Below, piece after piece: positions 17,639-27,332 of a stretch of DNA of 64,000 nucleotides. The stretch is from Kosakonia arachidis (lineage in GTDB: Bacteria; Pseudomonadota; Gammaproteobacteria; Enterobacterales; Enterobacteriaceae). The first letter of the stretch is position 1. Each line of letters begins with the position of its first letter. The notes under the pieces were generated by a model, which did no database searches, had not been told where the DNA came from, and was given only the letters and a program-made list of their open reading frames with translations. Where the stretch lies: contig NZ_FPAU01000005.1 of assembly GCF_900116535.1 (NCBI RefSeq), positions 186,001 to 250,000 on the forward strand, in the 5' to 3' direction. A program made the position numbers and the translations under genes.

Positions 17639-18432
17639 TTTGTGTTTGTTCGCCGAAAGGCGGTGTCGGAAAAACGACCCTGACGGCGAATCTGGCGTAC
17701 GCGCTGGCCCGTTCAGGCAGTAAAGTGCTGGCGCTCGATTTTGACGTGCAGAATTCGCTGCGCCTGCATTTCGGCGTACCGCTCACGGATGGTCGCGGCT
17801 ACGTTACCAAAGCGGCGGAGTCGTCGGACTGGAGCCAGTTTGTCCTTACCGCGGGTGGCAATATCTTCGTCCTGCCTTATGGCGATACCACGGAAGAGCA
17901 GCGCCTCACATTTGAAGAGCGGCTGGCGAATGACGAGCACTTTTTAACGCGTGGGCTGAATGCGCTTTTGAACTACCCTGGGCTGATCATCATCGCCGAT
18001 TTTCCGCCAGGGCCGTCGGCTGCGTTAAAAGCCATGTCGCGGCTAGCTGATGTGCATCTGGTGACGTTGTTGGCAGATACGGCATCGCTCTCCCTGCTGC
18101 CGCAAATCGAAAACAACCGCCTGACGGGAGAGGTACTCAACCGTAAAGCCGGCCATTATTTTGTGGTCAACCAGAGCGACAACCGCCGTCAGATCAGCCG
18201 TGATGTCACCACGTTCCTTGAACAGCGCCTTGGCAACCAGCTTCTGGGCGTGCTGCACCGCGATGAAAGCGTTGCCGAAGCGAACGCCTCACAGCAGTCG
18301 GTATTCGATTTTAGCCCGGCTTCTGCAGCGGCTTTCGATATTGAACTCATTGCAAAACGCGTCGCCGGTATTTTAGGCGTCAAAATCGGTGACGGGACGG
18401 TTCACAACTCGCCGCGCATGTCTGGTTTCTAA
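17629..18432 (+). CDS. bcsQ: ParA/MinD-like ATPase BcsQ of the first cellulose operon
   Basis: A 267-residue SIMIBI-class ATPase. The deviant Walker A motif SPKGGVGKTT (residues 8-17) keeps both lysines. Walker A' is LDFDVQNSLRLHFG and Walker B-like IIIADFPPGPS. BcsQ proteins are needed for synthase assembly and placement. AGAAAGGA lies just upstream of ATG 17629, which is inside the last codons of bcsO. It is distinct from the second BcsQ in this window, whose P-loop lacks the GKT lysine. Confidence 0.9.
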   Translation: MPLICVCSPKGGVGKTTLTANLAYALARSGSKVLALDFDVQNSLRLHFGVPLTDGRGYVTKAAESSDWSQFVLTAGGNIFVLPYGDTTEEQRLTFEERLANDEHFLTRGLNALLNYPGLIIIADFPPGPSAALKAMSRLADVHLVTLLADTASLSLLPQIENNRLTGEVLNRKAGHYFVVNQSDNRRQISRDVTTFLEQRLGNQLLGVLHRDESVAEANASQQSVFDFSPASAAAFDIELIAKRVAGILGVKIGDGTVHNSPRMSGF

Positions 18433-18448
18433 CGCTCACGGGCAACCT

Positions 18449-20557
18449 ATGAAAAAGTTTCTTTCTGTTTTGCTGGTGCTGGCAATGGTTCCTGTCGCTC
18501 TGCTGGTGGTCATTACGCCAATGGACAGTCAAAAGCAGTATATTTTTGGCCTGATCAGCATCGGCATTTTGTTCCTGCTTGGTTTTTGTAAAAAGCGCAG
18601 CATTTCAGTAATTTTGGTCGTAATGTCGGCGCTGCTGTCGACACGCTATATCTATTTCCGCCTGACGCAAACCCTACATTTTAACTCTGAGATTGAAACC
18701 CTGCTTGGCATGGGTCTGTTCCTGGCGGAAGTTTATGTCTGGGTGATGCTGTTGCTGAGTTATCTGCAAACAGTGTGGCCGCTGAAGCGTGAACTCGTGC
18801 AACTGCCGGATGATATGAGCCTGTGGCCGACGGTGGATGTCTACATTCCGACCTACAACGAACCGCTGGATGTGGTGCGTGATACGGTACTCGCCGCGCA
18901 GTGTATTGATTACCCGCGCGATAAGATGAAAATCTACCTGCTCGATGACGGTAAACGCCGGGAGTTTGCAGTGTTCGCCGCCGATGTCGGCGTTGGGTAT
19001 ATCACGCGTGGCGACAACGCGCACGCTAAAGCTGGCAACCTGAACCACGCGATGAAGCTTACCCACGGCGAGCTGATCTGCGTCTTCGACTGCGACCATG
19101 TCGCCACGCGAATTTTCCTGCAAGCCACGGTCGGCGGTTTCCTGAAAGATCCGAAACTGGCGCTGGTGCAGACGCCACACTACTTCTATTCACCGGATCC
19201 GTTCGAGCGCAATCTGTCGGTAGGCCGTAATATTCCCAATGAAGGTTCGCTGTTCTACGGCCCGATCCAACAAGGTAACGACAACTGGAACGCCACCTTT
19301 TTCTGCGGCTCGTGCGCGGTGATCCGTCGCAGCGCACTGGAGGAAATTGGCGGTTTTGCCGTGGAAACGGTCACTGAAGATGCACATACTGCGCTGAAAT
19401 TACAGCGTCTGGGCTGGGGCACGGCGTTTGTCGATATCCCGTTGGCCGCCGGTCTGGCGACTGAACGTCTGGTACTGCATGTGATCCAGCGTACCCGCTG
19501 GGCGCGCGGCATGACGCAGATTTTCCGCCTCGACAATCCGCTGCTGGGGCGCGGGCTGACCCTTCCACAGCGCCTGTGCTACCTGAGTGCGATGCTTTAT
19601 TACCAGTTTGCGCTGCCACGAATCGCCTTTTTGACCGCGCCGCTGGCTTATTTGCTGTTTAACCTGAACATTATTCACTCCTCGGCTAGTCTGGTCTTTG
19701 CCTACGCGCTGCCGCATCTGTTCCTTGCGGTGTACGTTAATTCGCGTCTGAACGGGCGTTTCCGTTATAGCTTCTGGGGAGAGATTTATGACATCGTGCT
19801 GGCGTTCCATATTGCCCTGCCGACAATGGTCACCATGCTGTTCCCGAAACGTGGGAAATTTAACGTTACCGATAAAGGTGGCTTGCTGAACGTTGGCTAT
19901 TTCGATTTCAGCGTGGTGCGTCCGCATTTGATTATCGCGATATTGCTGGCCGCTGGCGTAGTTGCCGGGATTGTCCGCGCCTGCGCTCATGATTATTTTG
20001 GCGTTGATCCGCGCGTTATCGCTCTCAACGTTGGCTGGGGGCTGTACAGTCTGATCTTCCTGCTGGCGGCGATTGCCGTGGCGCGGGAAACCCGGCAGAC
20101 CCGTAAAACAATCCGTATTGATGTCGATATTCCGGTGTTGATCCACTATGCCAGCGGTATTACCTCGCGCAGCCAGACCGCCGATTTATCGATGGGCGGC
20201 TGCCGCATCGTGGTGCCGGACGAACGCCATCAGAGCGATGAAATCGAAGAGATTGAACTGTTACTGCAATCGGGTGCAATTGCCATTCCGGTTCGCATCA
20301 TCGCCAGCGATGCGGAGTATATCCGCCTGATGTTCGACGATATTCCGCCGTCGCGCCGCCGTGAACTGGTGCGCGTGGTGCTTTCCCGTGCGGACGCCTG
20401 GATCCATCCGCCGAAACCGCAGGATAATCCGTTCCGTTCGATGTTGACCATTGTGCATAGCGTCTTTGATCTCTTCTGGCTGACCTGGAAATCGCGTCGG
20501 GAAAACCGCCGCCTGCAGGCAGAACTGGCGGCGAAGGCGAAGGAGGGCAGCGTATGA
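18449..20557 (+). CDS. bcsA: Cellulose synthase catalytic subunit BcsA (first operon)
   Basis: A 702-residue inner-membrane GT2 synthase that polymerises UDP-glucose and exports the chain. It has four N-terminal helices (5-110). The GT2 core has DDG at 166-168, DCD at 214-216, TED at 309-311 and QRTRW at 347-351, followed by C-terminal helices. The PilZ domain has RKTIR (R552, R556) and DLSMGG (D579, S581, G584), so c-di-GMP activation is expected. It lacks the roughly 150-residue N-terminal extension of the E. coli-type BcsA encoded at 32922. Start 18449 (MKKFLSVLLVLAMV) lies 16 bp after bcsQ; the longer frame overlaps bcsQ and is not protein-like. The stop overlaps bcsB (ATGA). Confidence 0.95.
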   Translation: MKKFLSVLLVLAMVPVALLVVITPMDSQKQYIFGLISIGILFLLGFCKKRSISVILVVMSALLSTRYIYFRLTQTLHFNSEIETLLGMGLFLAEVYVWVMLLLSYLQTVWPLKRELVQLPDDMSLWPTVDVYIPTYNEPLDVVRDTVLAAQCIDYPRDKMKIYLLDDGKRREFAVFAADVGVGYITRGDNAHAKAGNLNHAMKLTHGELICVFDCDHVATRIFLQATVGGFLKDPKLALVQTPHYFYSPDPFERNLSVGRNIPNEGSLFYGPIQQGNDNWNATFFCGSCAVIRRSALEEIGGFAVETVTEDAHTALKLQRLGWGTAFVDIPLAAGLATERLVLHVIQRTRWARGMTQIFRLDNPLLGRGLTLPQRLCYLSAMLYYQFALPRIAFLTAPLAYLLFNLNIIHSSASLVFAYALPHLFLAVYVNSRLNGRFRYSFWGEIYDIVLAFHIALPTMVTMLFPKRGKFNVTDKGGLLNVGYFDFSVVRPHLIIAILLAAGVVAGIVRACAHDYFGVDPRVIALNVGWGLYSLIFLLAAIAVARETRQTRKTIRIDVDIPVLIHYASGITSRSQTADLSMGGCRIVVPDERHQSDEIEEIELLLQSGAIAIPVRIIASDAEYIRLMFDDIPPSRRRELVRVVLSRADAWIHPPKPQDNPFRSMLTIVHSVFDLFWLTWKSRRENRRLQAELAAKAKEGSV

Positions 20558-22839
20558 AACGTCTGACAACGCTGGCTATGCTGGTCGGTACACTGTTTAT
20601 GGCGCCGCTGCACAGTGAGGAAACAACGGTTTCGTCGCTGCTACCGGTCGATTTACCCCCGCCGACAACGGCGCAAAGCGCATCGGCTTTTGTGCCATCT
20701 GTGGTCAACAGCGTTAGTCTGGCACAGATGGGGCAACCGCAGGGGTTAACCCTGAGCGGTGGCCAGTTCCAGGGCGGCATCGATTTTACCCTGCCGATGG
20801 ATCAGGTGATTACCAACGCCCGGCTGGCGCTGAATCTGAAGATCTCCCCGGCAATGGCGGCGCGTAATGCTACCCTGCAATTGATGCTTAACGGCCAGCC
20901 GCTGGGCACCGTACCGCTGACCGCAACCGATAGCGATTTGTCGCGCTACCAGTTGGATATTCCGGCAGCACTGATGGTTTCCAGCAACAACCTGAGCTTC
21001 AAAATCAATGATGGTGATGCGATGCAGTGCCAGCGCGATCTGAACGATAAGTATCGTGTCACCATCCTGCCGGATTCGCGTTTTGAGCTGGAAGGGCAGC
21101 AACTGGATGTCGGTGCCGATCTTAGCCACTTCCCGCGCCCGTTTTTCGACAGCATGCAGATGTCGCCGACGACTATTGCGATGGCATTCGGCGCGACGTT
21201 GAGCGCTGATGCCATTAGCGCCGGCGCATTGATCTCCTCGTGGATGGGGATCGAGGCCGATTATCGCGGCATCTCGTTTGCGGCGTTTCACGACCGTCTG
21301 CCGGAGCAGAACGGCATCCTGATCGGTCACCCCGGTGAGCAAATCGGCGGCCTGACGCTTCCGCAAACCACGCAGCCATTGCTGAAAATCATCGATAACC
21401 CGGCGAACCCGGTGTACAAATTGCTACTGGTCGTTGGCAAAGATGAACACGAACTGCGTGCGGCGGCCTGGCGGCTAACGCGGGGCAATTTTCCGCCGCA
21501 AACACCTGCACTTGATGTTACGGCGCAGACCATTCCGTTAAGCAAACCCTATGATGCGCCGCGCTGGATCCCAACCAATCGTCCCATCAAGCTCCATGAG
21601 TTGATCCGCAAAGATCAAAACCTGACCGTCACCGGGATCTGGCACTCGCCATTGCAGGTGGCGTTTCGCGCTGCGCCAGATCTGTTTTTGTGGGACGGCG
21701 AAACCATCCCACTGCATATTGGTTACCGCTTCCCGACGGAAAACTGGATCGACGAGCAGCGCTCCTGGCTGAGTATGACCATGAACGACACTTTCCTGCA
21801 CAACCTGCCGGTCAATAAACAGGGTGCGCTGGAAACGTTGTGGCGCAAACTGGGCGGCGATGCACGTCAGGAGTCGTTCGATATGCCGCTGGAACCGTAC
21901 ATGATCTACGGCGATAACCAGCTCTCGCTCTACTTCAACATCGTGCCGAAAGAGAATGCGCCGTGCAGCACTTTGCTCAACAACAACATCAAGAGCCGCA
22001 TTGACGATGATTCATGGATCGATTTAAGCCACACGCGTCACTTTGCGCTGCTGCCGAACCTCTCCTATTTCGTTGGCGCGTCGTTTCCGTTTACTCGCAT
22101 GGCGGACGCTTCAGAAACGGTGCTGATGCTGCCGCAGAATCCGTCAGAAACGCAGCTCGCCACGCTGCTGGATATGGCTGCGCGATCGGGCAATGCTACC
22201 GGGACGGCGCTGGGACATAACCGCGTGGTGCTCGGTGTTCCCACCGGCGGTGGCCTGCAAGAACTGGTGCGCGATCGCGACGTGCTTGCAGTCACTGGCA
22301 TGGAGCAGCACGACTTCAACCATGCGCTGCTGGCAGGCTCGCCGTTTATCACCCATGACAATACGCTGGGCGTGCGCGCGCCGTCCCTGTGGCAGAAAGT
22401 GCAGCGTTGGATGGCGGGCGACTGGGCGGCCGAAGGGCTGGAGGCCGACCGCTACTTCTCCTCTAACGAAGCGTGGCGTGGCTTTATCAGTTTCCGCTCG
22501 CCGTGGAACGATGATCGCCTGGTGGTACTGGCGCTGGGTAGCAGCGATGAACAGCTTGCGCACCTGCATAGCGATCTGGCCTCGGCGCGAATTAACGCCG
22601 GTATTCGCGGCGATGCCGCCATCATCACCAATGAAAACGGCGTACGCAGCTTCCGCGTCGGCGAACAGTTCCCGAGCGGTCAAATGCCACCGCAGATGAT
22701 GGTGGTCTGGTATGCAAATCAACATTCAGCGTTGCTGGCCATTCTGGGACTGCTGGTCGGTTCGCTGGCAGGTTGGTTGCTCTATCTGGCGCTGAAAAAG
22801 CGTGAGCGTAAACGTCTGGATCCGGAGAACAGCAAGTGA
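20554..22839 (+). CDS. bcsB: Periplasmic cellulose synthase subunit BcsB (first operon)
   Basis: A 761-residue membrane-anchored periplasmic protein that guides the glucan and is required for BcsA activity. Seen: a short signal peptide (MKRLTTLAMLVGTLFMAPLHS), two repeats of carbohydrate-binding and flavodoxin-like domains (LSHFPRPFFDS near 190 and LGHNRVVLGVPTGGG near 550), and a C-terminal membrane anchor AILGLLVGSLAGWLLYLAL near 729-747 followed by a basic tail. It is clearly diverged from the second BcsB (35551), so not a recent copy. The start overlaps the bcsA stop by 4 bp. Confidence 0.94.
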   Translation: MKRLTTLAMLVGTLFMAPLHSEETTVSSLLPVDLPPPTTAQSASAFVPSVVNSVSLAQMGQPQGLTLSGGQFQGGIDFTLPMDQVITNARLALNLKISPAMAARNATLQLMLNGQPLGTVPLTATDSDLSRYQLDIPAALMVSSNNLSFKINDGDAMQCQRDLNDKYRVTILPDSRFELEGQQLDVGADLSHFPRPFFDSMQMSPTTIAMAFGATLSADAISAGALISSWMGIEADYRGISFAAFHDRLPEQNGILIGHPGEQIGGLTLPQTTQPLLKIIDNPANPVYKLLLVVGKDEHELRAAAWRLTRGNFPPQTPALDVTAQTIPLSKPYDAPRWIPTNRPIKLHELIRKDQNLTVTGIWHSPLQVAFRAAPDLFLWDGETIPLHIGYRFPTENWIDEQRSWLSMTMNDTFLHNLPVNKQGALETLWRKLGGDARQESFDMPLEPYMIYGDNQLSLYFNIVPKENAPCSTLLNNNIKSRIDDDSWIDLSHTRHFALLPNLSYFVGASFPFTRMADASETVLMLPQNPSETQLATLLDMAARSGNATGTALGHNRVVLGVPTGGGLQELVRDRDVLAVTGMEQHDFNHALLAGSPFITHDNTLGVRAPSLWQKVQRWMAGDWAAEGLEADRYFSSNEAWRGFISFRSPWNDDRLVVLALGSSDEQLAHLHSDLASARINAGIRGDAAIITNENGVRSFRVGEQFPSGQMPPQMMVVWYANQHSALLAILGLLVGSLAGWLLYLALKKRERKRLDPENSK

Positions 22840-22853
22840 AAAGGGTGACCACA

Positions 22854-25800
22854 ATGCGAAACAAAACCGCCCACCGGTGGACGACCATTTGCCTCTCCGG
22901 TGCACTTGCGCTCAGCGTTGCCGCGCAGGCACAGGCCGCGCCGAATGATGCGGCATTAAAAGCGCTGTTCGATCAGGCCAACTACTGGCATGAAAAATCC
23001 CATGACGACCTGGCGATGGAGTCCCTGAAAAAGGTGTTGATGGTTGATGCCAATAACACCCAGGCGATGTATCTGATGGCGCTGTGGGCACAGCAAAATG
23101 GCGATTTGCAGACCGCCGCGCAGTGGCGTTCGCGGCTGGCGCAAACTGCGCCCGGCGATGGCGAATTGCAGGCGCTGGATAACGCCAGACAGATGGCGCA
23201 GGTGCCTCAAGGACAGCTTACGCTGGCGCGTCAACAGGCGCGGAGCGGTAATATTCCGGCTGCGCTGGAGACCTGGCGCAGCCTGTTTAACGGCAATACG
23301 CCGCCGCCGGGTCTGGCGCCGGAATATTACCTGACGATGGCGAGTGACAAAGCGCTCTACCCGCAGGCGCTGACGCAAATGCAGCGTATTGTGGCGCAGG
23401 ATCCGCAGGACAATGCCGCGCGCGTGGCGTTGGGCAAGATGCTCACCTGGCGTGCAGAGACGCGCCGCGACGGAATTTTAATGCTCGAACCGATGGCCAG
23501 CGGCAGCAAAGATGCCGATGCCGGTTTACGTCAGGCACTGCTGTGGCTTGGGCCGCAGTCCGGCGATGAGCACTTCTACGACACCTGGCTGCAGCGCCAT
23601 CCACAGGACAGCGAAGTTCAGGATTACTACCGTAAAAACATCGGTGGCGCCGCTAAAGGCGCGGGCTTTACCGCCCTGAACAGCGGCGACACCAGTACGG
23701 CGAAGCGACAGTTTGAGCAGGTGCTGCAAACCAACCCACAAGATGCTGATGCACTGGCGGGCATGGGCTATATCGCGCAGCGCAACGGTGATTATCAGGC
23801 GGCGGCACAATACCTGAACCGGGCAGCAAGTCAGGGTGGCGATGCCTCCGCCGAGCGCAAAACACAGGCGGAAGATGCGGCGTTTTATGGCCAACTGGCG
23901 CAGGCGCAACAGGCTCTGAAAGAGGGCAATGTTAGCCAGGCGTTGGCCTTATCCGCACCGTTGGCACAGCAGAGCGGCGAGCGGGGAACGGCGGCAAAAC
24001 TGTTCCGCGCCGATGTGTTACGCCAGAACAAAGATTACCCGCAGGCGGAACAGGCGCTGCGCGCTATTCTGAACGACCAGCCACAGAATGCCCCGGCGCG
24101 CGAAAACCTCTATTACGTTCTGCGCGATCAAAATAAAACGGCAGAAGCCCAGAGCATACTGCGAACCTTACCGGCCAGCTTGCAAGCGAAGCTGCAACCG
24201 CGCGTGGTGACCGGTGCGCCGGGCGATCCGCTACGTCGGCAGGCGCAACAACTGGCTACCAGCGGCAATACGCCGCAGGCGATTGCGCTATTGCGTCAGG
24301 GTGTTGAGCGGTTACCGGACGATCCGTGGCTGCGTCTCGATCTGGCGCGATTATTACAACAATCCGGCCAGCAGAGTGAAGCGGCGAATGTCATGCTTCC
24401 GGCGCAAAGCAGCGGCGTGGGTGCCAGCTCCCTGTATGCTGCTGCGTTGTTCGCCAGTGAAAATGGCGGCTGGCAGCAGGCCAGCTCGTTGTTGTCGCGG
24501 ATCTCGCCGGCGGGGCAAAACAGCCAGACGCGCGATCTCGCCCGCCGGGTGAACTTCAACCTGCAAATGGCGACCGCCGATCGTTATCTGGCGCAGGGCA
24601 ATACTGTTGCCGCGTCGAATACCCTGAACGCGCTCGCCAGCACGCCGCCGGAAAGTCCGGCCGATGTCGGGAAACTGGCGCGTATGCTGGCGCAAACCGG
24701 CAATCTTACAACAGCGGTTTCGCTGGTGCGGGCGAATATGCAGCATGGGGTGCAGGGCAATGCCGGAGATTACGCCGATCAAATTGCCGTGTTGAATCAG
24801 GCCGGACTTAACCAGGAAGCGCAGACGTTTGTTTCCAGCCCGGAGATGCAGGCGCGCAGCACCCCGGCGCAACTGGCGGGCGTGCGTAACGGTTATGTGA
24901 TTAATGAAGCCGATCGTCTGCGCGAGCAGGGCAACTACGCCGCCGCCTATGACAAACTGATTCGCGCGTTGCAAAGCGATCCGCAGAATACCGATTTGAT
25001 GTTCGCCATGGGCCGTCTCTACCAGAGCGGCAAAATGAACAAAGAAGCAGGCGTGCTGTATGACTACCTGATGACGCGCGACAGCAGCGATCAGGCCGCG
25101 CGCGTCGGCGCGATTGATGTGGCGCTAGCGGAAAATAACATTGATAAAGCACAGATGCTGGCGAATGGCCTGCGCAGTAACAGTTCACCGGAACGCCTGC
25201 TGCTGCTGGCGCGGCTGGAAGAGGCGAAGGGCAACCATCAGCAGGCGATGACCTTGTTGCGTAGCGCACGTGGCAAGCTGGTGGGGCTTGAGTCAACCAA
25301 CAGCGCGGCCACGCCAACAATTGGCGGCGTTTTGTTGGCTGATAACCCGTTTATGACCACCAGTAAAACCACGGCTGACACGGCTGCGCCGCAGTCGCTG
25401 TATGGGCAGACGTTACCGTGGCAGGTGGCGCAGGTCGCACGTGAACCAGGCAGTAATCTGCCGGGCACTACGCGTACCGATCTGCCAGTAGAAACGGCGC
25501 AAAGCCGTACGCTGCGTCAGGTGGATGACATGATGCAACAGATGAACGAAAAAACCGGCATGTGGCTGCAAGGCGAAGTGGATATTCGCGGTCGCGATGG
25601 GGAAACCGGCACCAGCAAGTTAACGGAAGCGAAAGCACCGCTCACCTGGTCCAGCTCGCCGTTCGGCGATGCGCGCTTTGAATTTACCGCCACGCCGGTC
25701 AGCCTCAGTTCCGGTAGCGCTTCGGGCGACGCCTGGCGTCGTTATGGTTCAAACCCACTGGCGGATGCGGCAAGCAACATTGCCACCTCCATCAACAATG

Positions 25801-26849
25801 CCAATAGTTCTACGGCAACGGACGGCAGCGATAAGTTTACCGATCTGGCACGTTACGCCGATGCCAGCAAACTGACGCCGTTTACCGATGAGGGTTACAA
25901 CAATCTGACTTCTTTATTGGGGTCGAGCCGCCTGAAAAGCCTGAGCGCATCAAATTACAAGAAGAATTACAACGATGCGATTAACGCCTCGACCGATTCG
26001 CAAAACGCTAGCGGCGTAGAGCTGAATATGGCGCTAAGCGGCGACAGCTACAAGCTGGATATCGGCAGCACGCCGCTCGGGCAGGATCTTACCTCGCTAG
26101 TGGGCGGCGTGAAGTGGTCGCCGAAACTAACCAACTACCTGACGCTGATCTTCACTGGCGAACGCCGCGCGATCACCGATAGCCTGCTGTCATATGTCGG
26201 GCTACAGGATAAATACTCCGGTCAGCGCTGGGGGCAGGTCACCAAGAATGGTGGATCGGTACAGTTAAGTTACGATGATGGCGATGCCGGGTTTTACATC
26301 GGCGGTGGGGGTTATAGCTATCTCGGAACGGATGTTGCCAGCAACACCAGTATGAACGCTAATGCCGGGGTCTATTTACGTCCGTGGCACGACGATTTCC
26401 GCCAGTTGCAGGCCGGTTTGAGCGTGGGCTGGATGGATTTCTCGAAGAACCTCAGCTACTTCACTTACGGCCAGGGCGGTTACTTCAGCCCGCAGAACTA
26501 TGTCAGCGTCTCTTTACCGGTCGATCTTTCGCAGAAAATCGATAACTGGAAGCTAAGCATTGGCGGTGCCCTGGGTTATCAGTCTTATACCCAGGATAAA
26601 AGCGACTATTTCCCGACCGAGCCTGAAGCACAGAAGATGCTCCAGCAACTGGCGGATCTGGGCTTTATTAAAGAGGCGCAGTACCAGGGCACGTCGAAAA
26701 ACGGTATCGGCTACAACTTCCATGCGGGGCTGGATTACAACGTGAATAAAAATATGACGGTGGGAGGCAGAGTCGGCTACGACACCTTCGGCAATTATAA
26801 CGAAAGCACCGCCGGGATTTGGCTCCGGTACATGTTGGGAGACAAATGA
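22854..26849 (+). CDS. bcsC: Cellulose exporter BcsC, TPR plus outer-membrane barrel (first operon)
   Basis: A 1331-residue protein. The signal peptide ends at AQAQA; a long periplasmic TPR superhelix follows (about residues 35-830, with repeats such as ADALAGMGYIAQRNGDYQAA), then a linker and a 16-strand-type BcsC barrel (about 1040-1331) with SYDDGDAGFYIGGGGYSYLG and a terminal GIWLRYMLGDK. It provides the outer-membrane pore and the peptidoglycan-spanning scaffold. ATG 22854 is chosen because AAGGG lies 8 nt upstream and the signal peptide follows; GTG at 22836, overlapping the bcsB stop, is an alternative six codons longer. The stop overlaps bcsD (ATGA). Confidence 0.93.
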   Translation: MRNKTAHRWTTICLSGALALSVAAQAQAAPNDAALKALFDQANYWHEKSHDDLAMESLKKVLMVDANNTQAMYLMALWAQQNGDLQTAAQWRSRLAQTAPGDGELQALDNARQMAQVPQGQLTLARQQARSGNIPAALETWRSLFNGNTPPPGLAPEYYLTMASDKALYPQALTQMQRIVAQDPQDNAARVALGKMLTWRAETRRDGILMLEPMASGSKDADAGLRQALLWLGPQSGDEHFYDTWLQRHPQDSEVQDYYRKNIGGAAKGAGFTALNSGDTSTAKRQFEQVLQTNPQDADALAGMGYIAQRNGDYQAAAQYLNRAASQGGDASAERKTQAEDAAFYGQLAQAQQALKEGNVSQALALSAPLAQQSGERGTAAKLFRADVLRQNKDYPQAEQALRAILNDQPQNAPARENLYYVLRDQNKTAEAQSILRTLPASLQAKLQPRVVTGAPGDPLRRQAQQLATSGNTPQAIALLRQGVERLPDDPWLRLDLARLLQQSGQQSEAANVMLPAQSSGVGASSLYAAALFASENGGWQQASSLLSRISPAGQNSQTRDLARRVNFNLQMATADRYLAQGNTVAASNTLNALASTPPESPADVGKLARMLAQTGNLTTAVSLVRANMQHGVQGNAGDYADQIAVLNQAGLNQEAQTFVSSPEMQARSTPAQLAGVRNGYVINEADRLREQGNYAAAYDKLIRALQSDPQNTDLMFAMGRLYQSGKMNKEAGVLYDYLMTRDSSDQAARVGAIDVALAENNIDKAQMLANGLRSNSSPERLLLLARLEEAKGNHQQAMTLLRSARGKLVGLESTNSAATPTIGGVLLADNPFMTTSKTTADTAAPQSLYGQTLPWQVAQVAREPGSNLPGTTRTDLPVETAQSRTLRQVDDMMQQMNEKTGMWLQGEVDIRGRDGETGTSKLTEAKAPLTWSSSPFGDARFEFTATPVSLSSGSASGDAWRRYGSNPLADAASNIATSINNANSSTATDGSDKFTDLARYADASKLTPFTDEGYNNLTSLLGSSRLKSLSASNYKKNYNDAINASTDSQNASGVELNMALSGDSYKLDIGSTPLGQDLTSLVGGVKWSPKLTNYLTLIFTGERRAITDSLLSYVGLQDKYSGQRWGQVTKNGGSVQLSYDDGDAGFYIGGGGYSYLGTDVASNTSMNANAGVYLRPWHDDFRQLQAGLSVGWMDFSKNLSYFTYGQGGYFSPQNYVSVSLPVDLSQKIDNWKLSIGGALGYQSYTQDKSDYFPTEPEAQKMLQQLADLGFIKEAQYQGTSKNGIGYNFHAGLDYNVNKNMTVGGRVGYDTFGNYNESTAGIWLRYMLGDK

Positions 26850-27328
26850 TGACACACACTTCTGATACGCCGCTGCTCTCGTGGTTTCAGCAGCAGCAAA
26901 CGGCACCAGGCTGGTTCGATCTGCTGAGCGTGATGATTGACGGTATGGTCAGCAACGTCGGCGAAGCGGAAAGTCTGCCGTTCCTGCGCCAGATGGGCGA
27001 GACGATGGCGGAACGCACGCCGCTTCCGCCGTCGGAAACCGTCGGCGAACTGGAAGCCAATATCAATGCGCAACTGGCGCTATTTAACTGGGGTTTTATC
27101 GATATTGATACCCGTGATGACGGGCTGGCATTTCGTCATCAGGGCTTGCCGGTCGCGCGGGAAGAAGCGCACCGGACCCGCTGGTGCTTTGCCTTTTGCG
27201 CCGTGCTTGAGGGACTGTATACTCGCTGGATGCAGGAGCAGGGCGGCGTGACAAGTCTCGTTTTTACTCGCGAAAGGCTCTATTCTGTGTCGGATGTTCT
27301 CTTCCGTTACGCTAACCCAAGTGAGTAA
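26846..27328 (+). CDS. bcsD: Cellulose synthase subunit D
   Basis: A 160-residue soluble protein of the BcsD family. In Acetobacter-type systems it forms octameric rings that help order glucan chains into crystalline cellulose. Seen: SWFQQQQTAPGWFDLLSVM near the N-terminus, a mostly helical body and GFIDIDTRDDGLAFRHQG in the middle. E. coli K-12 has no bcsD; its presence is what makes this operon type-I-like. ATGATG at 26846/26849 overlaps the bcsC stop, with GGGAG upstream; the first ATG is taken. bcsZ begins 4 bp after its stop. Confidence 0.88.
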   Translation: MMTHTSDTPLLSWFQQQQTAPGWFDLLSVMIDGMVSNVGEAESLPFLRQMGETMAERTPLPPSETVGELEANINAQLALFNWGFIDIDTRDDGLAFRHQGLPVAREEAHRTRWCFAFCAVLEGLYTRWMQEQGGVTSLVFTRERLYSVSDVLFRYANPSE

Positions 27329-27332
27329 ACCC